A DNA stretch of 64,000 nt from Dyadobacter sp. CY356 (GCF_021440195.1 NZ_JAJTSZ010000004.1:434001-498000); one strand, 5' to 3'; shown: positions 43,911 to 53,119, numbered from the stretch's first letter. A program made the numbers and translations. Notes: generated from the letters alone by a model not told the origin.

Positions 43911-44181
43911 ATTCGTTTACTAAATGGATTGTCAATTTCTTCTAAAACTCCTGCAAAATTTGAAACTTTGCGGCTTAGCGGATGCAAATATCTGCATTCA
44001 TCGTCCAGCTTACAATACTTATGTATAGTGATAAGGGTTTTACTTTTCGGAACAGAATAAAAAAGCCCTTCCGGCTTATCTTAATTTGAACTTAAAACCT
44101 TCAAAAACCGTAGTTTAAACAGGTATTAGCGGAGATTTCTACATCTGCAAAAAATAATACGGAATGCTAGAATAAATTTTA

Positions 44182-44808
44182 ATGGAAATTAAAAATACTT
44201 TCCTCAAACGCATACTGAGCTACTTTGTACGTGGCCTGGTACTTGTGGCGCCGCTTTATGTTACCATTATCATTATCGGAAGCGCGGTTGAATTTCTTGA
44301 TAATATCATCCCGATCAATATCCCCATTTCAGGAAATCAGACGGTTTATCTTCCGGGCCTGGGCGTACTGATTATTGTAACCAGTATTGTCCTGCTAGGC
44401 TTTGTTTTTTCAACGATCATTCCCCAGTCGTTTTTTAACTTCACAGAAAGCATCATGCGACGGATTCCGCTGGTGAGCCTGATCTATTATTCCATTAAAG
44501 ATCTGGTCATTGCTTTTGTTGGGGATAAAAAAAAATTCAATCAGCCGGTTTTGGTTACGATGTATAAAGATACAGGCATCAAAAAAATCGGTTTTATTAC
44601 TCAGACCGACCTGAGTCACCTCCATATTCATGATCACGTGGCGGTTTATATGCCCATGTCATATGCGCTTTCGGGAGAACTATTTATCGTACCCACTGAG
44701 AATGTTTCTATTCTGGATGCAAAGTCAACGGATGTGATGAAGATGCTGGTATCCGGCGGGGTTTCACTGAAGGTACCTCCCCATGAAGAAGTGTCCGACG
44801 AAGCGTGA
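44182..44808 (+). CDS. DUF502 family membrane protein
   Basis: A 208-residue protein of the DUF502 family. Two helices lie near the N-terminus (YFVRGLVLVAPLYVTIIIIG in part and VLIIVTSIVLLGFVFSTII), followed by the conserved block SIMRRIPLVSLIYYSIKDL and a soluble C-terminal part with FITQTDL and VAVYMPMSYALSGELFIVP in part. DUF502 proteins occur widely in bacteria, chloroplast-containing organisms and a few archaea; their molecular role is unknown. It stands on the plus strand after a 271-base divergent region shared with the Ldh-family gene. Confidence 0.85.
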   Translation: MEIKNTFLKRILSYFVRGLVLVAPLYVTIIIIGSAVEFLDNIIPINIPISGNQTVYLPGLGVLIIVTSIVLLGFVFSTIIPQSFFNFTESIMRRIPLVSLIYYSIKDLVIAFVGDKKKFNQPVLVTMYKDTGIKKIGFITQTDLSHLHIHDHVAVYMPMSYALSGELFIVPTENVSILDAKSTDVMKMLVSGGVSLKVPPHEEVSDEA

Positions 44809-44869
44809 TCCGGCGCCGGAACAACCAACAACAATGTAATCAGATTACCCGTTTAAAGAATGATTCCTT

Positions 44870-44877
44870 ATCTTTGA
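44870..44877 (+). promoter_or_regulatory. -7 box upstream of the secreted hypothetical gene; decides its start
   Basis: TATCTTTG is an exact TAnnTTTG match 17 bases before the ATG at 44895. Transcription would begin about 12 bases before that ATG, downstream of the GTG that opens the longest frame. Confidence 0.6.
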
Positions 44878-44894
44878 GCCTTTCTATTTTCTTT

Positions 44895-45509
44895 ATGAGA
44901 TCAGTTCTGACATTATTAATTTTATTTATTCTGGGCAGTATCAATGTTTTCGCGCAGGATAATTACGACCCTAAAAAAGCTCTTTCAAGTGAAGAACTGT
45001 TTCTTAGACAAAGTGGCGATAACCGCGTAATTGGTGCTCCCGGGCAGAAATACCTGGTTTTGGATGCATCCCCGGTTCTTGGAGGATTTCATCGTTACCG
45101 TTTTTTTCCAGGCGATAATATTAAATTTCGTATGAAAAATGAAACGATCAAGTTCAACGAAACCATCGCCAATGTTACCGATTCGGCTTTTAGTATTGCT
45201 GTAATCAACGAAGCATTAGGACAAATGACATATCAGTCTATTCCTTTGAAGGAAGTCAAACTTGTAAAAACACACCGTCGTATTCCTTTCATTTCTCAGG
45301 CGGCAACATTGCTTCCTTTGGCCGGATTAATATATATCGGTGCAGACTTTTTCAATAAGGGCATTGATAACAAGCGATATACAACGGATGCTTCAACGCT
45401 TGTGGTTGGAGGAGCTATTATGGCTACCGGATTTATATGCTATAAAATGACTTTTTCAACCTTGAAGATTAATGGCCGGAATAAGTTGAAAATATTAGAA
45501 ACTTATTAA
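44895..45509 (+). CDS. Secreted/membrane hypothetical protein
   Basis: I do not recognise this 204-residue protein. It begins with a clear signal peptide (MRSVLTLLILFILGSINVFA, cleavage after AFAQ-like VFAQ). A polar region of about 120 residues follows, with short beta-strand-like blocks such as YRFFPGDNIKFRMKN. Two C-terminal hydrophobic segments (AATLLPLAGLIYIGADFF and TLVVGGAIMATGFICYK) suggest insertion into a membrane. The start was set at 44895 because a -7 box lies 17 bases upstream and the longer frame from GTG 44805 would overlap the DUF502 stop. The aroA-like gene follows after 69 bases. Confidence 0.7.
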   Translation: MRSVLTLLILFILGSINVFAQDNYDPKKALSSEELFLRQSGDNRVIGAPGQKYLVLDASPVLGGFHRYRFFPGDNIKFRMKNETIKFNETIANVTDSAFSIAVINEALGQMTYQSIPLKEVKLVKTHRRIPFISQAATLLPLAGLIYIGADFFNKGIDNKRYTTDASTLVVGGAIMATGFICYKMTFSTLKINGRNKLKILETY

Positions 45510-45578
45510 ATTTTGAAGTGAAAAACCTTCGGCCCATCACGCCTCACCCAATAATTTTGAATCTGAAATAATACTATT

Positions 45579-46823
45579 GTGAAATCCATTCTTGTACATC
45601 CACCGCAAAATCCAATTCGTGCCGAAATCAAACTGGCAGCATCAAAAAGTGAATGCAACCGTGCTTTGATCATTAATGCACTGACTGATTTTAAAAGCGA
45701 CCTTTCCAATATCTCGGAAGCCCGTGATTCGCAGACTATGCTGAGATTGCTAAAATCTGATGATGCTGTGGCGGATGTGATTGATGCGGGTACAACCATG
45801 CGTTTTCTGACAGCATATTTTACAGTAACAAATCAGAAGAAACGGATGACAGGAACCCCGCGTATGTGTGAGCGTCCGATTGGAATTCTGGTTGATGCGT
45901 TAAAAATATTGGGAGCTGATATTTCATATGAAAATGTGCCGGGTTATCCGCCTATGCAGATTATGGGATTTAATTATTCAGGTCAGAATGAATTGAAAAT
46001 CCGTGGTGATGTGAGCAGCCAGTATATCTCTGCTTTGCTTTTGATCGCTCCTTCTTTGCCGGATGGTTTGACAATAATCCTTGAAGGAGAAATTGGATCA
46101 CGTCCTTATATTGAAATGACATTGAAACAAATGGAATATTTCGGTATCATTTATGAAGCTGACTGGGAAGCGAATACTATCAAAGTTAAACCGTCACAAT
46201 ATCAGCCAAAAGCATACGCTATCGAATCAGACTGGTCGGGTGCAAGTTACTGGTATAGCATTGTGGCATTGGCTGAAGATGCGGAAGTTGAGCTTCTTGG
46301 ACTAAAAGAAAATTCGCTGCAAGGTGATAGTGATATTGTAAACATCATGGCACAGCTTGGGGTTAAAAGTACTTTCACGGAACGTGGTGTTATTTTGACA
46401 AAAATCCCTGCTTCTGATTCTATTGCTTGGGATTTCACAAACTGCCCTGACCTTGCGCAAACGGTAGCGGTTTGCTGTGCGATGAAAAATATTCATCTGA
46501 CACTTACAGGTATTGAAAGTCTAAAAATAAAAGAAACGGATCGTGTTTTCGCTCTTCAGGAAGAACTCAAAAAGCTGGGTGCTGAACTGAATGAAATTGA
46601 AACGAATCTGAAATATGAAGTTGTAAAAAAATCTGACTGGACTGCTACTTCGGTTCCTTCAATATTTACATATGATGATCACCGTATGGCACTTGCATTT
46701 GCTCCTGTCGGGATGATTCATGACATTATTATTGAAGAGCCCGGGGTAGTAGTGAAATCATATCCGGGATATTGGAATGATCTGGCAAAAGTGACAACCT
46801 GGGAAGAATTGCAGTTGTCTTAA
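45579..46823 (+). CDS. aroA: 3-phosphoshikimate 1-carboxyvinyltransferase (EPSP synthase)
   Basis: EPSP synthase joins shikimate 3-phosphate with phosphoenolpyruvate in aromatic amino-acid synthesis. In 414 residues the family blocks appear in order: LAASKSECNRALIINAL near the N-terminus (K binds both substrates), DAGTTMRFLTAYF, GTPRMCERPIGILVDAL, GDVSSQYISALLLIAP, ESDWSGASYW, ETDRVFALQEEL and YDDHRMALAFAP. This is a somewhat divergent Bacteroidota form but all key residues are visible. The start codon is GTG; no ATG precedes the conserved region. No other aro genes adjoin it. Confidence 0.92.
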   Translation: MKSILVHPPQNPIRAEIKLAASKSECNRALIINALTDFKSDLSNISEARDSQTMLRLLKSDDAVADVIDAGTTMRFLTAYFTVTNQKKRMTGTPRMCERPIGILVDALKILGADISYENVPGYPPMQIMGFNYSGQNELKIRGDVSSQYISALLLIAPSLPDGLTIILEGEIGSRPYIEMTLKQMEYFGIIYEADWEANTIKVKPSQYQPKAYAIESDWSGASYWYSIVALAEDAEVELLGLKENSLQGDSDIVNIMAQLGVKSTFTERGVILTKIPASDSIAWDFTNCPDLAQTVAVCCAMKNIHLTLTGIESLKIKETDRVFALQEELKKLGAELNEIETNLKYEVVKKSDWTATSVPSIFTYDDHRMALAFAPVGMIHDIIIEEPGVVVKSYPGYWNDLAKVTTWEELQLS

Positions 46824-46830
46824 AATAAGT

Positions 46831-46876
46831 GAGGCCGTTATGTTTTTTTGAAAATTGTAATTAGCTTAACGGCCTC
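46831..46876 (+). other. Long-loop inverted repeat between aroA and the glutamate-synthase-like gene
   Basis: GAGGCCGTTA (46831-46840) is complementary to TAACGGCCTC (46867-46876) with a 26-base AT-rich loop containing T7. There is no T-tract after the second arm on the plus strand, so it is not a standard terminator. It ends 21 bases before the ATG at 46898 and might be an operator or message structure. Confidence 0.45.
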
Positions 46877-46897
46877 GCACACCATATTTATAAGTTT

Positions 46898-48490
46898 ATG
46901 ACTGCTTTTTTTGAGTTTTTTAACACAGTGCCACTCTGGGCATACATTCTTCTTATCCTGGTAATTTTTGCTCTTCGGGATATTCTTCAAAAAAAACATA
47001 CGATTCAGCATAACTTCCCGATTCTGGGCCATTTCCGGTATATGATTGAACAGATCGGTCCGGAGTTGCGCCAGTATATTGTTGCCAATAACAGGGAAGA
47101 ATTGCCATTTAACCGGCGGCAGCGGTCCTGGATTTATGCATCCTCCAAAAAGGAAAATAATTACCAAGGTTTCGGTTCGGATCAGGATATGAATGAGGCC
47201 GGTTTTGTGTTTATCAAACCAGCGATGCTGCCTTATAAATTGCCTTTGAATCATCCGCATCATGCTGCCAATGGAAAAGATCCGAATCATTATACGATTC
47301 CTTCGGCAAAAATAATCGGTGCATATCATAAACGCAGACGCCCTTACCGGCCGCATTCGGTTGTTAACGTCAGTGCGATGAGTTATGGCTCTTTGTCGGC
47401 CAGAGCGATTGAATCATTGAATAAAGGTTCGTTGCAATTCGGGAATTATCATAATACAGGCGAAGGCGGACTTTCTCCTTATCACCGTTTTGGTGCGGAT
47501 GTTGTCTTCAATATGGGTACGTCTTATTTTGGCGTCCGGGATCATGAAGGGAATTTCATGATGGAAAAGCTGGTCAAAATGACACAGAATAATCCATTTG
47601 TCAGGATGATCGAATTAAAACTTTCACAAGGTGCAAAACCTGGAAAAGGTGGCGTATTACCTGGAAGTAAAATTACGGCTGAAATTGCAGAGATCCGTCA
47701 GGTTCCGATGGGAAAAGATGTTGTTTCGCCACCTTACCACAGCACGTTTTCAGATGTGCAAGGTATGATTGATTTTATTGAACAAATGGCTGAGGAAACC
47801 GGCCTGCCTGTTGGAATAAAAGCTGCCATTGGAAAAATTGACATGTGGGAACAACTGGCCGATCTGATGGTAGAAACCGGTAAAGGCCCTGATTTTATTA
47901 CTATTGATGGCGGTGAAGGCGGAACCGGTGCGGCTCCTCCTTCTTTTGCAGATCATGTGGCGTTACCGTTTGTTTATGGTTTCAGTACAGTTTACAAAAT
48001 TTTTCAGGCCAGAAATCTTACAGATAAAATTACGTTTATAGCTTCCGGAAAGCTGGGTTTGCCGGCACAGGCGATTATGGCATTTTGCATGGGTGCTGAT
48101 ATTGTGAACGTTGCGAGAGAAGCCATGATGTCAATTGGCTGTATTCAGGCACAAGCCTGTCACACCAACAATTGTCCGACAGGCATCACCACCAATAATA
48201 AATGGCTGGAAGCAGGTCTTGATCCGACGCTGAAAAGTGAACGCTTTCATAATTATATGAAAACTCTGGCAAAGGAAATTATTGAAATTACCAATGCCGC
48301 CGGTTACGAACATCCTTGTCAGCTGGGTATGGACGATATTGATATTTCGATGGGCGATAATAATGTCATCCGTTCTTTGGCGCAAAATTATGGCTATTTA
48401 AAAACCCCTGTGCCTTATAAAAACATTCAGGAATTACTTGATTGCTCAAATTTAGGAGGAAAAAATGCACCGGTTGAAAGTATTGCTTAA
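46898..48490 (+). CDS. FMN-binding glutamate synthase-family protein, membrane-anchored
   Basis: A 530-residue protein with the FMN/iron-sulfur domain of the glutamate synthase large subunit but without the glutaminase domain. An N-terminal helix (VPLWAYILLILVIFALRDI) probably anchors it, with the rest cytoplasmic. Blocks: VNVSAMSYGSLSARAIESLN, HNTGEGGLSPYH, QGAKPGKGG, FITIDGGEGGTGAAPPSF and ASGKLGLPAQ. The cysteine motif CIQAQACHTNNCPTGI can bind a 3Fe-4S cluster. No small subunit gene is near. Such stand-alone proteins are widespread; whether they make glutamate is unclear, so the family name should not be read as an activity. Confidence 0.87.
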   Translation: MTAFFEFFNTVPLWAYILLILVIFALRDILQKKHTIQHNFPILGHFRYMIEQIGPELRQYIVANNREELPFNRRQRSWIYASSKKENNYQGFGSDQDMNEAGFVFIKPAMLPYKLPLNHPHHAANGKDPNHYTIPSAKIIGAYHKRRRPYRPHSVVNVSAMSYGSLSARAIESLNKGSLQFGNYHNTGEGGLSPYHRFGADVVFNMGTSYFGVRDHEGNFMMEKLVKMTQNNPFVRMIELKLSQGAKPGKGGVLPGSKITAEIAEIRQVPMGKDVVSPPYHSTFSDVQGMIDFIEQMAEETGLPVGIKAAIGKIDMWEQLADLMVETGKGPDFITIDGGEGGTGAAPPSFADHVALPFVYGFSTVYKIFQARNLTDKITFIASGKLGLPAQAIMAFCMGADIVNVAREAMMSIGCIQAQACHTNNCPTGITTNNKWLEAGLDPTLKSERFHNYMKTLAKEIIEITNAAGYEHPCQLGMDDIDISMGDNNVIRSLAQNYGYLKTPVPYKNIQELLDCSNLGGKNAPVESIA

Positions 48491-48563
48491 ATTGGGCAAC
48501 ACTTCCGGGTATTCAGGCGTAAGATTTGATTAAAAGAAGTGGTTATCAACAAACGTTATAAAC

Positions 48564-50237
48564 ATGAAAATCAAACTTTTACTCCTTACTTCTTTCATCG
48601 TATTTTTTCTATCAGATTTTACGCTGGCGCAAACCAATCCGAGATATCTGATTTTATTTAAGGATAAAGCCAATTCGCCATATTCAATTAGCCGGCCAAC
48701 CGAGTTTTTATCGGCAAGAGCTGTTGCGCGGAGAACCAACCAAAACATCGCCATTACTGAGCATGATTTCCCTGTCAATCCTGCTTATGTAACAGCCATT
48801 AAGCAGACTGGCGCAATGGTCATTTATTCTTCCCGCTGGTTCAATGCATCGCTCGTTGAGGCTTCTGCATCACAATTGGCAGCTATAAAAAATCTTGCTT
48901 TTTACAAAGGAATTGAACAAAATCACCCGCTTGCAAATCTTACTTCGCCTTCCGCCGGATTGTCCAGAACCGCAAAATTTTCAGAAGTTAAAACGACAAC
49001 GGAAGATCTTAATTATGGCCTTATGCAGCAGCAGCTGGCATTAATTGGTGTTGACAAATTACATCAGGAAGGGTTTCACGGAGAGAATATGCTGATTGCG
49101 GTTTTAGATGCAGGTTTCAATCGCGCTGATGAACTGAATTATATGAAACCAGTTTTTGATGAAAACCGAATCATAGATACACACGATTTTGTGAGCAGGG
49201 AAAGTAATGTGTATGATGATGATTCGCACGGTATAAATGCATTGTCGACCATTGCTGCATATCAGCCGGGCTCTATGATCGGTGCCGCGTTTAAAGCATC
49301 ATTTGCGTTATACCGTACTGAAAATGTCTTTATTGAATCGCCTTATGAAGAAGTTACCTGGCTTTTGGGAGCAGAACGCGCAGACAGCGTGGGTGTGGAT
49401 GTGCTTAGTTCATCTTTGGGATATACTACGTTTGATGATGAATTTAACTCCCCGGAATACAATTATACCTACGAGGATATGGATGGTAAAACAACCATAA
49501 TCTCCCGTGCTGCGAGGTATGCTACACGTAAGGGAATTCTGGTTGTAAACTCCGCTGGAAATGAAGGAAATAAAGCCTGGCACTATATAGGCGCACCTGC
49601 CGATGTGGATTCCGTCGTCAGCGTTGGTGCCACTACATTGGACAGAAGTTATGCTGCATTCAGTTCGGTGGGGCCAAATGCTATCGGGCAATTAAAACCG
49701 GATGTTTCTGCTGTCGGTTCCGGCGCAGTGGTTGGTAACAGCACAGGAACGGGTTCTGCCACAACAAGCAGCGGGACCTCATTCTCAGCGCCTCAGATAG
49801 CTGGGCTTGCTACTATACTCTGGCAGGCTTTTCCCAAACTGACTGCTCAACAAATTATTGCAGCTTTGAAAAAATCGGGACATCAGACAGCAAATCCTGA
49901 TAATCTGCTGGGATATGGTGTTCCAAATGGTGCTTTGGCGGAAGCCATTATCAAAAATGATTTTGTCCTTCTGGGTACTGAACCGGATATATTGAATGAG
50001 ATTATTCTGTCACCAAATCCAGTTCAGCAAGATTTGACTTTAACTTTTCCCGTTTCACTGATTGGTAAAAAATCTACACTAAGTCTGATTTCCCAAAGCG
50101 GACAAACGATTTGGTATAATCAACAGGTTTTGAATTCTACAATATCTCTTCCGACAAATTCTCTTAGCGCCGGTTTGTATTTAATAAAAGTCGATGTATC
50201 AAACCGAAGTCGTACTTTGAAATTTGTGAAGCAGTAG
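48564..50237 (+). CDS. Secreted S8 subtilisin-like protease with T9SS sorting domain
   Basis: A 557-residue exported serine protease. The signal peptide is LLLLTSFIVFFLSDFTLAQ, followed by a prodomain-like region of about 130 residues. The peptidase S8 triad is D182 in AVLDAGF, H222 in DSHGINAL and S406 in SGTSFSAPQIAG; the order D-H-S and oxyanion-hole region NSAGNEG are complete. The last about 75 residues, from LSPNPVQQDLTL to the end, match the type A T9SS C-terminal sorting domain (SGQTIWYNQQV, LSAGLYLIKV), so the protein should cross the outer membrane by T9SS and be surface-attached or released. The substrate is unknown. The plug-like gene follows 39 bases later. Confidence 0.93.
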   Translation: MKIKLLLLTSFIVFFLSDFTLAQTNPRYLILFKDKANSPYSISRPTEFLSARAVARRTNQNIAITEHDFPVNPAYVTAIKQTGAMVIYSSRWFNASLVEASASQLAAIKNLAFYKGIEQNHPLANLTSPSAGLSRTAKFSEVKTTTEDLNYGLMQQQLALIGVDKLHQEGFHGENMLIAVLDAGFNRADELNYMKPVFDENRIIDTHDFVSRESNVYDDDSHGINALSTIAAYQPGSMIGAAFKASFALYRTENVFIESPYEEVTWLLGAERADSVGVDVLSSSLGYTTFDDEFNSPEYNYTYEDMDGKTTIISRAARYATRKGILVVNSAGNEGNKAWHYIGAPADVDSVVSVGATTLDRSYAAFSSVGPNAIGQLKPDVSAVGSGAVVGNSTGTGSATTSSGTSFSAPQIAGLATILWQAFPKLTAQQIIAALKKSGHQTANPDNLLGYGVPNGALAEAIIKNDFVLLGTEPDILNEIILSPNPVQQDLTLTFPVSLIGKKSTLSLISQSGQTIWYNQQVLNSTISLPTNSLSAGLYLIKVDVSNRSRTLKFVKQ

Positions 50238-50276
50238 ATACTGTTAATCCTTTTCTTTTTCAGGAAAACACACACT

Positions 50277-50849
50277 ATGAAAAATGCCTTTGTTGTAATT
50301 CTGCTTTTTATCACCGTCAAATCTCAGGGCCAAATCTACAAACCTGAAAATTTCCGGCCTGAAATTTATCTGGATTCTATTAAATACGGATCAATTCCAT
50401 ATATCGAGCCTAGCAAGATAGATTCTATTCATGTTGTTAAAGAAACTAATAAAGTAGCGGGGGGGCAAATATTTATTAAATCCAAGAATCCCAAAAGTCT
50501 GCACATTTTATCAGTTTACGATATTAGCGCCAGGTATACTAAAAATGCTCTCGCTCCGACAATTTACATGTTGGATAATCAGATTTTGAAAGAAGTTTCA
50601 ACTTTCAGAATTGATTCTGCCTTAATACTGAAAGTTGAAATATTGAAAGGTTCAGAAACCGACTATCTGAACGTTCAATTTCCTGATTTAACTATTTTGA
50701 AAATAATTACCCGGACAAAAGAAAATATTGCCAAACAAAATGAGATAAAAATTCGGGGAGTGGAAACGAGACCAGTATCGCAACCTAACACGGATGCAAA
50801 AGGGAATACAATATTAAGGATTCGTGGCGTTTCCACTACTTCTATGTAA
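50277..50849 (+). CDS. Small secreted protein with two TonB-plug-like segments
   Basis: A 190-residue protein with a signal peptide (MKNAFVVILLFITVKSQGQ). Two segments echo the plug domain of TonB-dependent receptors: YGSIPYIEPSKIDSIHVVKE followed by GGQIFIKSK, and MLDNQILKEVSTFRID with ILKVEILKGSE then LKIITRTK. Both follow the receptor pattern in which a dipeptide-rich strand leads into a VLKG-like turn and an I-x-I-x-TK strand. There is no beta-barrel, so it is not a receptor; it may be a stand-alone plug-like binding protein or a relic. It sits directly after the T9SS protease gene and could be co-transcribed. Confidence 0.6.
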   Translation: MKNAFVVILLFITVKSQGQIYKPENFRPEIYLDSIKYGSIPYIEPSKIDSIHVVKETNKVAGGQIFIKSKNPKSLHILSVYDISARYTKNALAPTIYMLDNQILKEVSTFRIDSALILKVEILKGSETDYLNVQFPDLTILKIITRTKENIAKQNEIKIRGVETRPVSQPNTDAKGNTILRIRGVSTTSM

Positions 50850-50858
50850 ACGGCACTT

Positions 50859-51398
50859 TTAAATCAACGCCGTTTTCCTGACCATCCTCATCAAAGATTC
50901 TGAATTGTTATACAAATGAATGTTTTCAACAGCTATCCATTGAACATCTTTTGATTCAATATTGACTACAAGTTCATTTTCCGGATTAGCTTCAAATACA
51001 AAACGAATGTCGTAATGATAATGGGCCGGATCTTTGCTATTGGCTGGGATCAAATGTACGTCCACATCAAATATGCCTTCTTTTGCCAATCTAAGATTTG
51101 ACGCACCGGTTTCCTCCTCAACTTCTTTTTCTGCCACATGACGCACATCCGGATCTCCGTCAGCATGGCCGCCGGGTTGAAACCAGCGATCCAGTTTCCG
51201 ATGATGCATCAATAAAACTTTATCCCGTTCTGGCGAAACGACCCAGCCGGAAGCTGTTATATGCCCAATTAGCAACGTCCTTTCAAAACACTCAGGATTG
51301 TCATTTACAAATTGTTTTGTTTCGAGGTACATTTCAGTTTCAAGGCCCTCGGCGGGAATGTAGGAATCAAGTAAAGAAAGTAAGCTGCTTCTATTCAT
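50859..51398 (-). CDS. NUDIX hydrolase
   Basis: A 179-residue NUDIX protein. The box reads GGHADGDPDVRHVAEKEVEEETGA: the glycine, the R/K-E-x-x-E-E core (EKEVEEETG) and the final glycine are in place, with H-V-A-E-K in place of the usual A-A-x-R-E. Members hydrolyse nucleoside diphosphates linked to other groups, often as housecleaning enzymes; the substrate is unknown. The preceding LLMHHRKLDRWFQPGGH, with the RWFQPGGH element, is the usual lead into the box. It is convergent with the plug-like gene, only 9 bases apart. Confidence 0.88.
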   Translation of the reverse strand: MNRSSLLSLLDSYIPAEGLETEMYLETKQFVNDNPECFERTLLIGHITASGWVVSPERDKVLLMHHRKLDRWFQPGGHADGDPDVRHVAEKEVEEETGASNLRLAKEGIFDVDVHLIPANSKDPAHYHYDIRFVFEANPENELVVNIESKDVQWIAVENIHLYNNSESLMRMVRKTALI

Positions 51399-51474
51399 TT
51401 AATAGGCTATGTAATTATTTCATTCTAATTTCGCTGCAAGTTTAACAGATCAAAAAACAAACATCATTACCCAA

Positions 51475-52374
51475 ATGAAAAAGTATTTATTATCCCTCAC
51501 TTTTGCTATTGCTGTTGCATCAGCCTCAATTGCTCAGCGCACACCTCAGGCAAGTCCGGGAGCTACAATAATCCAGACCGTAGGAATTACTGATTTCACC
51601 GTAAAATATTCTCGTCCCGGCATTAAAGGTCGCGCGGTTTTTGGCGATAAATCTCCGATTGCTCCGTTAGGACAACTTTGGCGTACGGGTGCAAACCAGC
51701 CAACTATTTTTGAGTCGACAACTGATTTTACTTTTGGTGATAAAAAGGTACCTGCCGGAAAATATGCATTATTCTCAATTCCTGAAAAAGCCAAATGGAC
51801 GGTTATTCTGAATAAAAACTTAAATGCAAGTACTGATGTTTATAAAGATACAGAGGATGCTGCCAGAATCGAGGTTACACCTGTTTCAGGAGAATCCACA
51901 GAATCTTTTCAAATCAGTTTTTCTGATGTTACAGATTCAACCGCATCTATGAACATTGCGTGGGGAAGTGTAAAAGTGCCTGTTAAACTTTCATTGGCAA
52001 CTCAGGAATTGACCATTGCTTCACTGGACAGAGCCGTTCAGGACAAACCGGAAGATGTTGCAACTTTACAAAGCGCTGCCGGATATTACCTGGCTAAAAA
52101 TATCGATTTAAGAAAAGCATTATCGCTTGCGGACAAAGCAATCGGTTTGAAAGAAGGCTGGTCGAATCTTTGGATTAAAGCACAAATTCTTGACAAACTT
52201 GGTAAGACATCTGAAGCTTTACCAATTGCTCAAAAAGCTTTGGCTCTTGGTGCAGCAGCTCCTGATGGTGCTTATAATTTTTACAAAACACAAATAGAAA
52301 AAGCGATTTCTGATATGCAGGCGAAAGTTCCGGCTAAGGAAGCTTCTTCAAAAGGTAAAAAGAAAAAGAAGTAA
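51475..52374 (+). CDS. DUF2911 secreted protein with TPR-like C-terminus
   Basis: A 299-residue periplasmic or secreted protein of the DUF2911 family. The signal peptide ends near SIAQ. The domain (about 30-185) shows the recurring pattern VKYSRPGIKGRAVFGD, PLGQLWRTGANQPT and VPAGKYALFSIP; in related proteins these form a beta-sandwich. The C-terminal part (about 190-270) is helical and TPR-like (ALSLADKAIGLKEGWSNLW and ALPIAQKALALGAAAP). The very end is lysine-rich (KGKKKKK). Function is unknown. A near-match to the -7 box (TAATTTCG, 51426-51433) lies 41 bases upstream. A bidirectional terminator follows. Confidence 0.85.
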   Translation: MKKYLLSLTFAIAVASASIAQRTPQASPGATIIQTVGITDFTVKYSRPGIKGRAVFGDKSPIAPLGQLWRTGANQPTIFESTTDFTFGDKKVPAGKYALFSIPEKAKWTVILNKNLNASTDVYKDTEDAARIEVTPVSGESTESFQISFSDVTDSTASMNIAWGSVKVPVKLSLATQELTIASLDRAVQDKPEDVATLQSAAGYYLAKNIDLRKALSLADKAIGLKEGWSNLWIKAQILDKLGKTSEALPIAQKALALGAAAPDGAYNFYKTQIEKAISDMQAKVPAKEASSKGKKKKK

Positions 52375-52396
52375 TAATTCTTTTTTAAAACATTAC

Positions 52397-52437
52397 AAAA
52401 AACGACCGGCTCAAACACTGAACCGGTCGTTTTTTTA
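52397..52437. terminator. Bidirectional intrinsic terminator after the DUF2911 gene
   Basis: AAAAAACGACCGG-type arm (52397-52409) pairs with CCGGTCGTTTTTT (52423-52435), followed by more T on the plus strand. A-rich on the left and T-rich on the right, it serves both the DUF2911 gene and the convergent TRIC gene. Confidence 0.9.
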
Positions 52438-52454
52438 TTTTTACCGATAGCCTA

Positions 52455-53063
52455 TTATCTGAAAAATCTCGGGACACTCCATTCATAGCGGACCGCCAGA
52501 ATCCTGATAGCGATAATTACCAATGAAGCAGTTATAAAAGCAACATGGCGCTCTGCTCCTGCCCTTTCTAAAACCAGATAACATACAGCCCCTGCTAAAC
52601 AGGCGGTTGCATAAACTTCCTTCCTGTATATAATTGGAATTTCATTATTCATCATATCACGGACCACACCGCCCATAATCGCTGTAAATACACCCATAAT
52701 AGCCGCAATTTCAGGCCTGACACCTAAATGAAGTGCCTTTTCCGTTCCAACAATGGTGAAAAGCGCGATACCAAATGTGTCAAACAAAAACAATGTTGTT
52801 CTTAAACCAATCAGATATTTGTAAAAAATAAAGGTTGTAATAATGCCGGCTAAAATGGCGTAGAGAATTGTGATATCACTAATCCAGACCAAAGGATAAC
52901 TTCCTAACAATACGTCACGCATCGTTCCGCCTCCAATAGAACAAAGAAAAGCAGTAAAACTTGCACCGAACCAATCCTGATGTTTTTGATCTTTTACGGA
53001 AAGAGCGCCGGAAATCGCAAAAGCAAAAGTCCCGATGATCTCTAAAATATATTGAATGCTCAT
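52455..53063 (-). CDS. TRIC-type cation channel family protein (UPF0126)
   Basis: A 202-residue membrane protein with seven predicted helices, of the prokaryotic TRIC family (once UPF0126/YadS). The two inverted halves carry the glycine motifs GGGTMRDVLLG and GGVVRDMMNNEIP, which in crystal structures line potassium-permeable pores. The N-terminal FAFAISGALSVKDQKHQDWFG in part fits the family start. The physiological role is unknown. It is convergent with DUF2911 across a shared terminator. Confidence 0.92.
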   Translation of the reverse strand: MSIQYILEIIGTFAFAISGALSVKDQKHQDWFGASFTAFLCSIGGGTMRDVLLGSYPLVWISDITILYAILAGIITTFIFYKYLIGLRTTLFLFDTFGIALFTIVGTEKALHLGVRPEIAAIMGVFTAIMGGVVRDMMNNEIPIIYRKEVYATACLAGAVCYLVLERAGAERHVAFITASLVIIAIRILAVRYEWSVPRFFR

Positions 53064-53119
53064 TTTGATTCTTAAATTCGAAGCGCCACTTCCAAAACAA
53101 AATTTATGACAAAAAAATT

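Noticed and set aside
44063-44077. Small AAGCC/GGCTT hairpin with T-rich minus-strand tail
   Set aside because: Only five base pairs, and no minus-strand gene upstream that would need a terminator.
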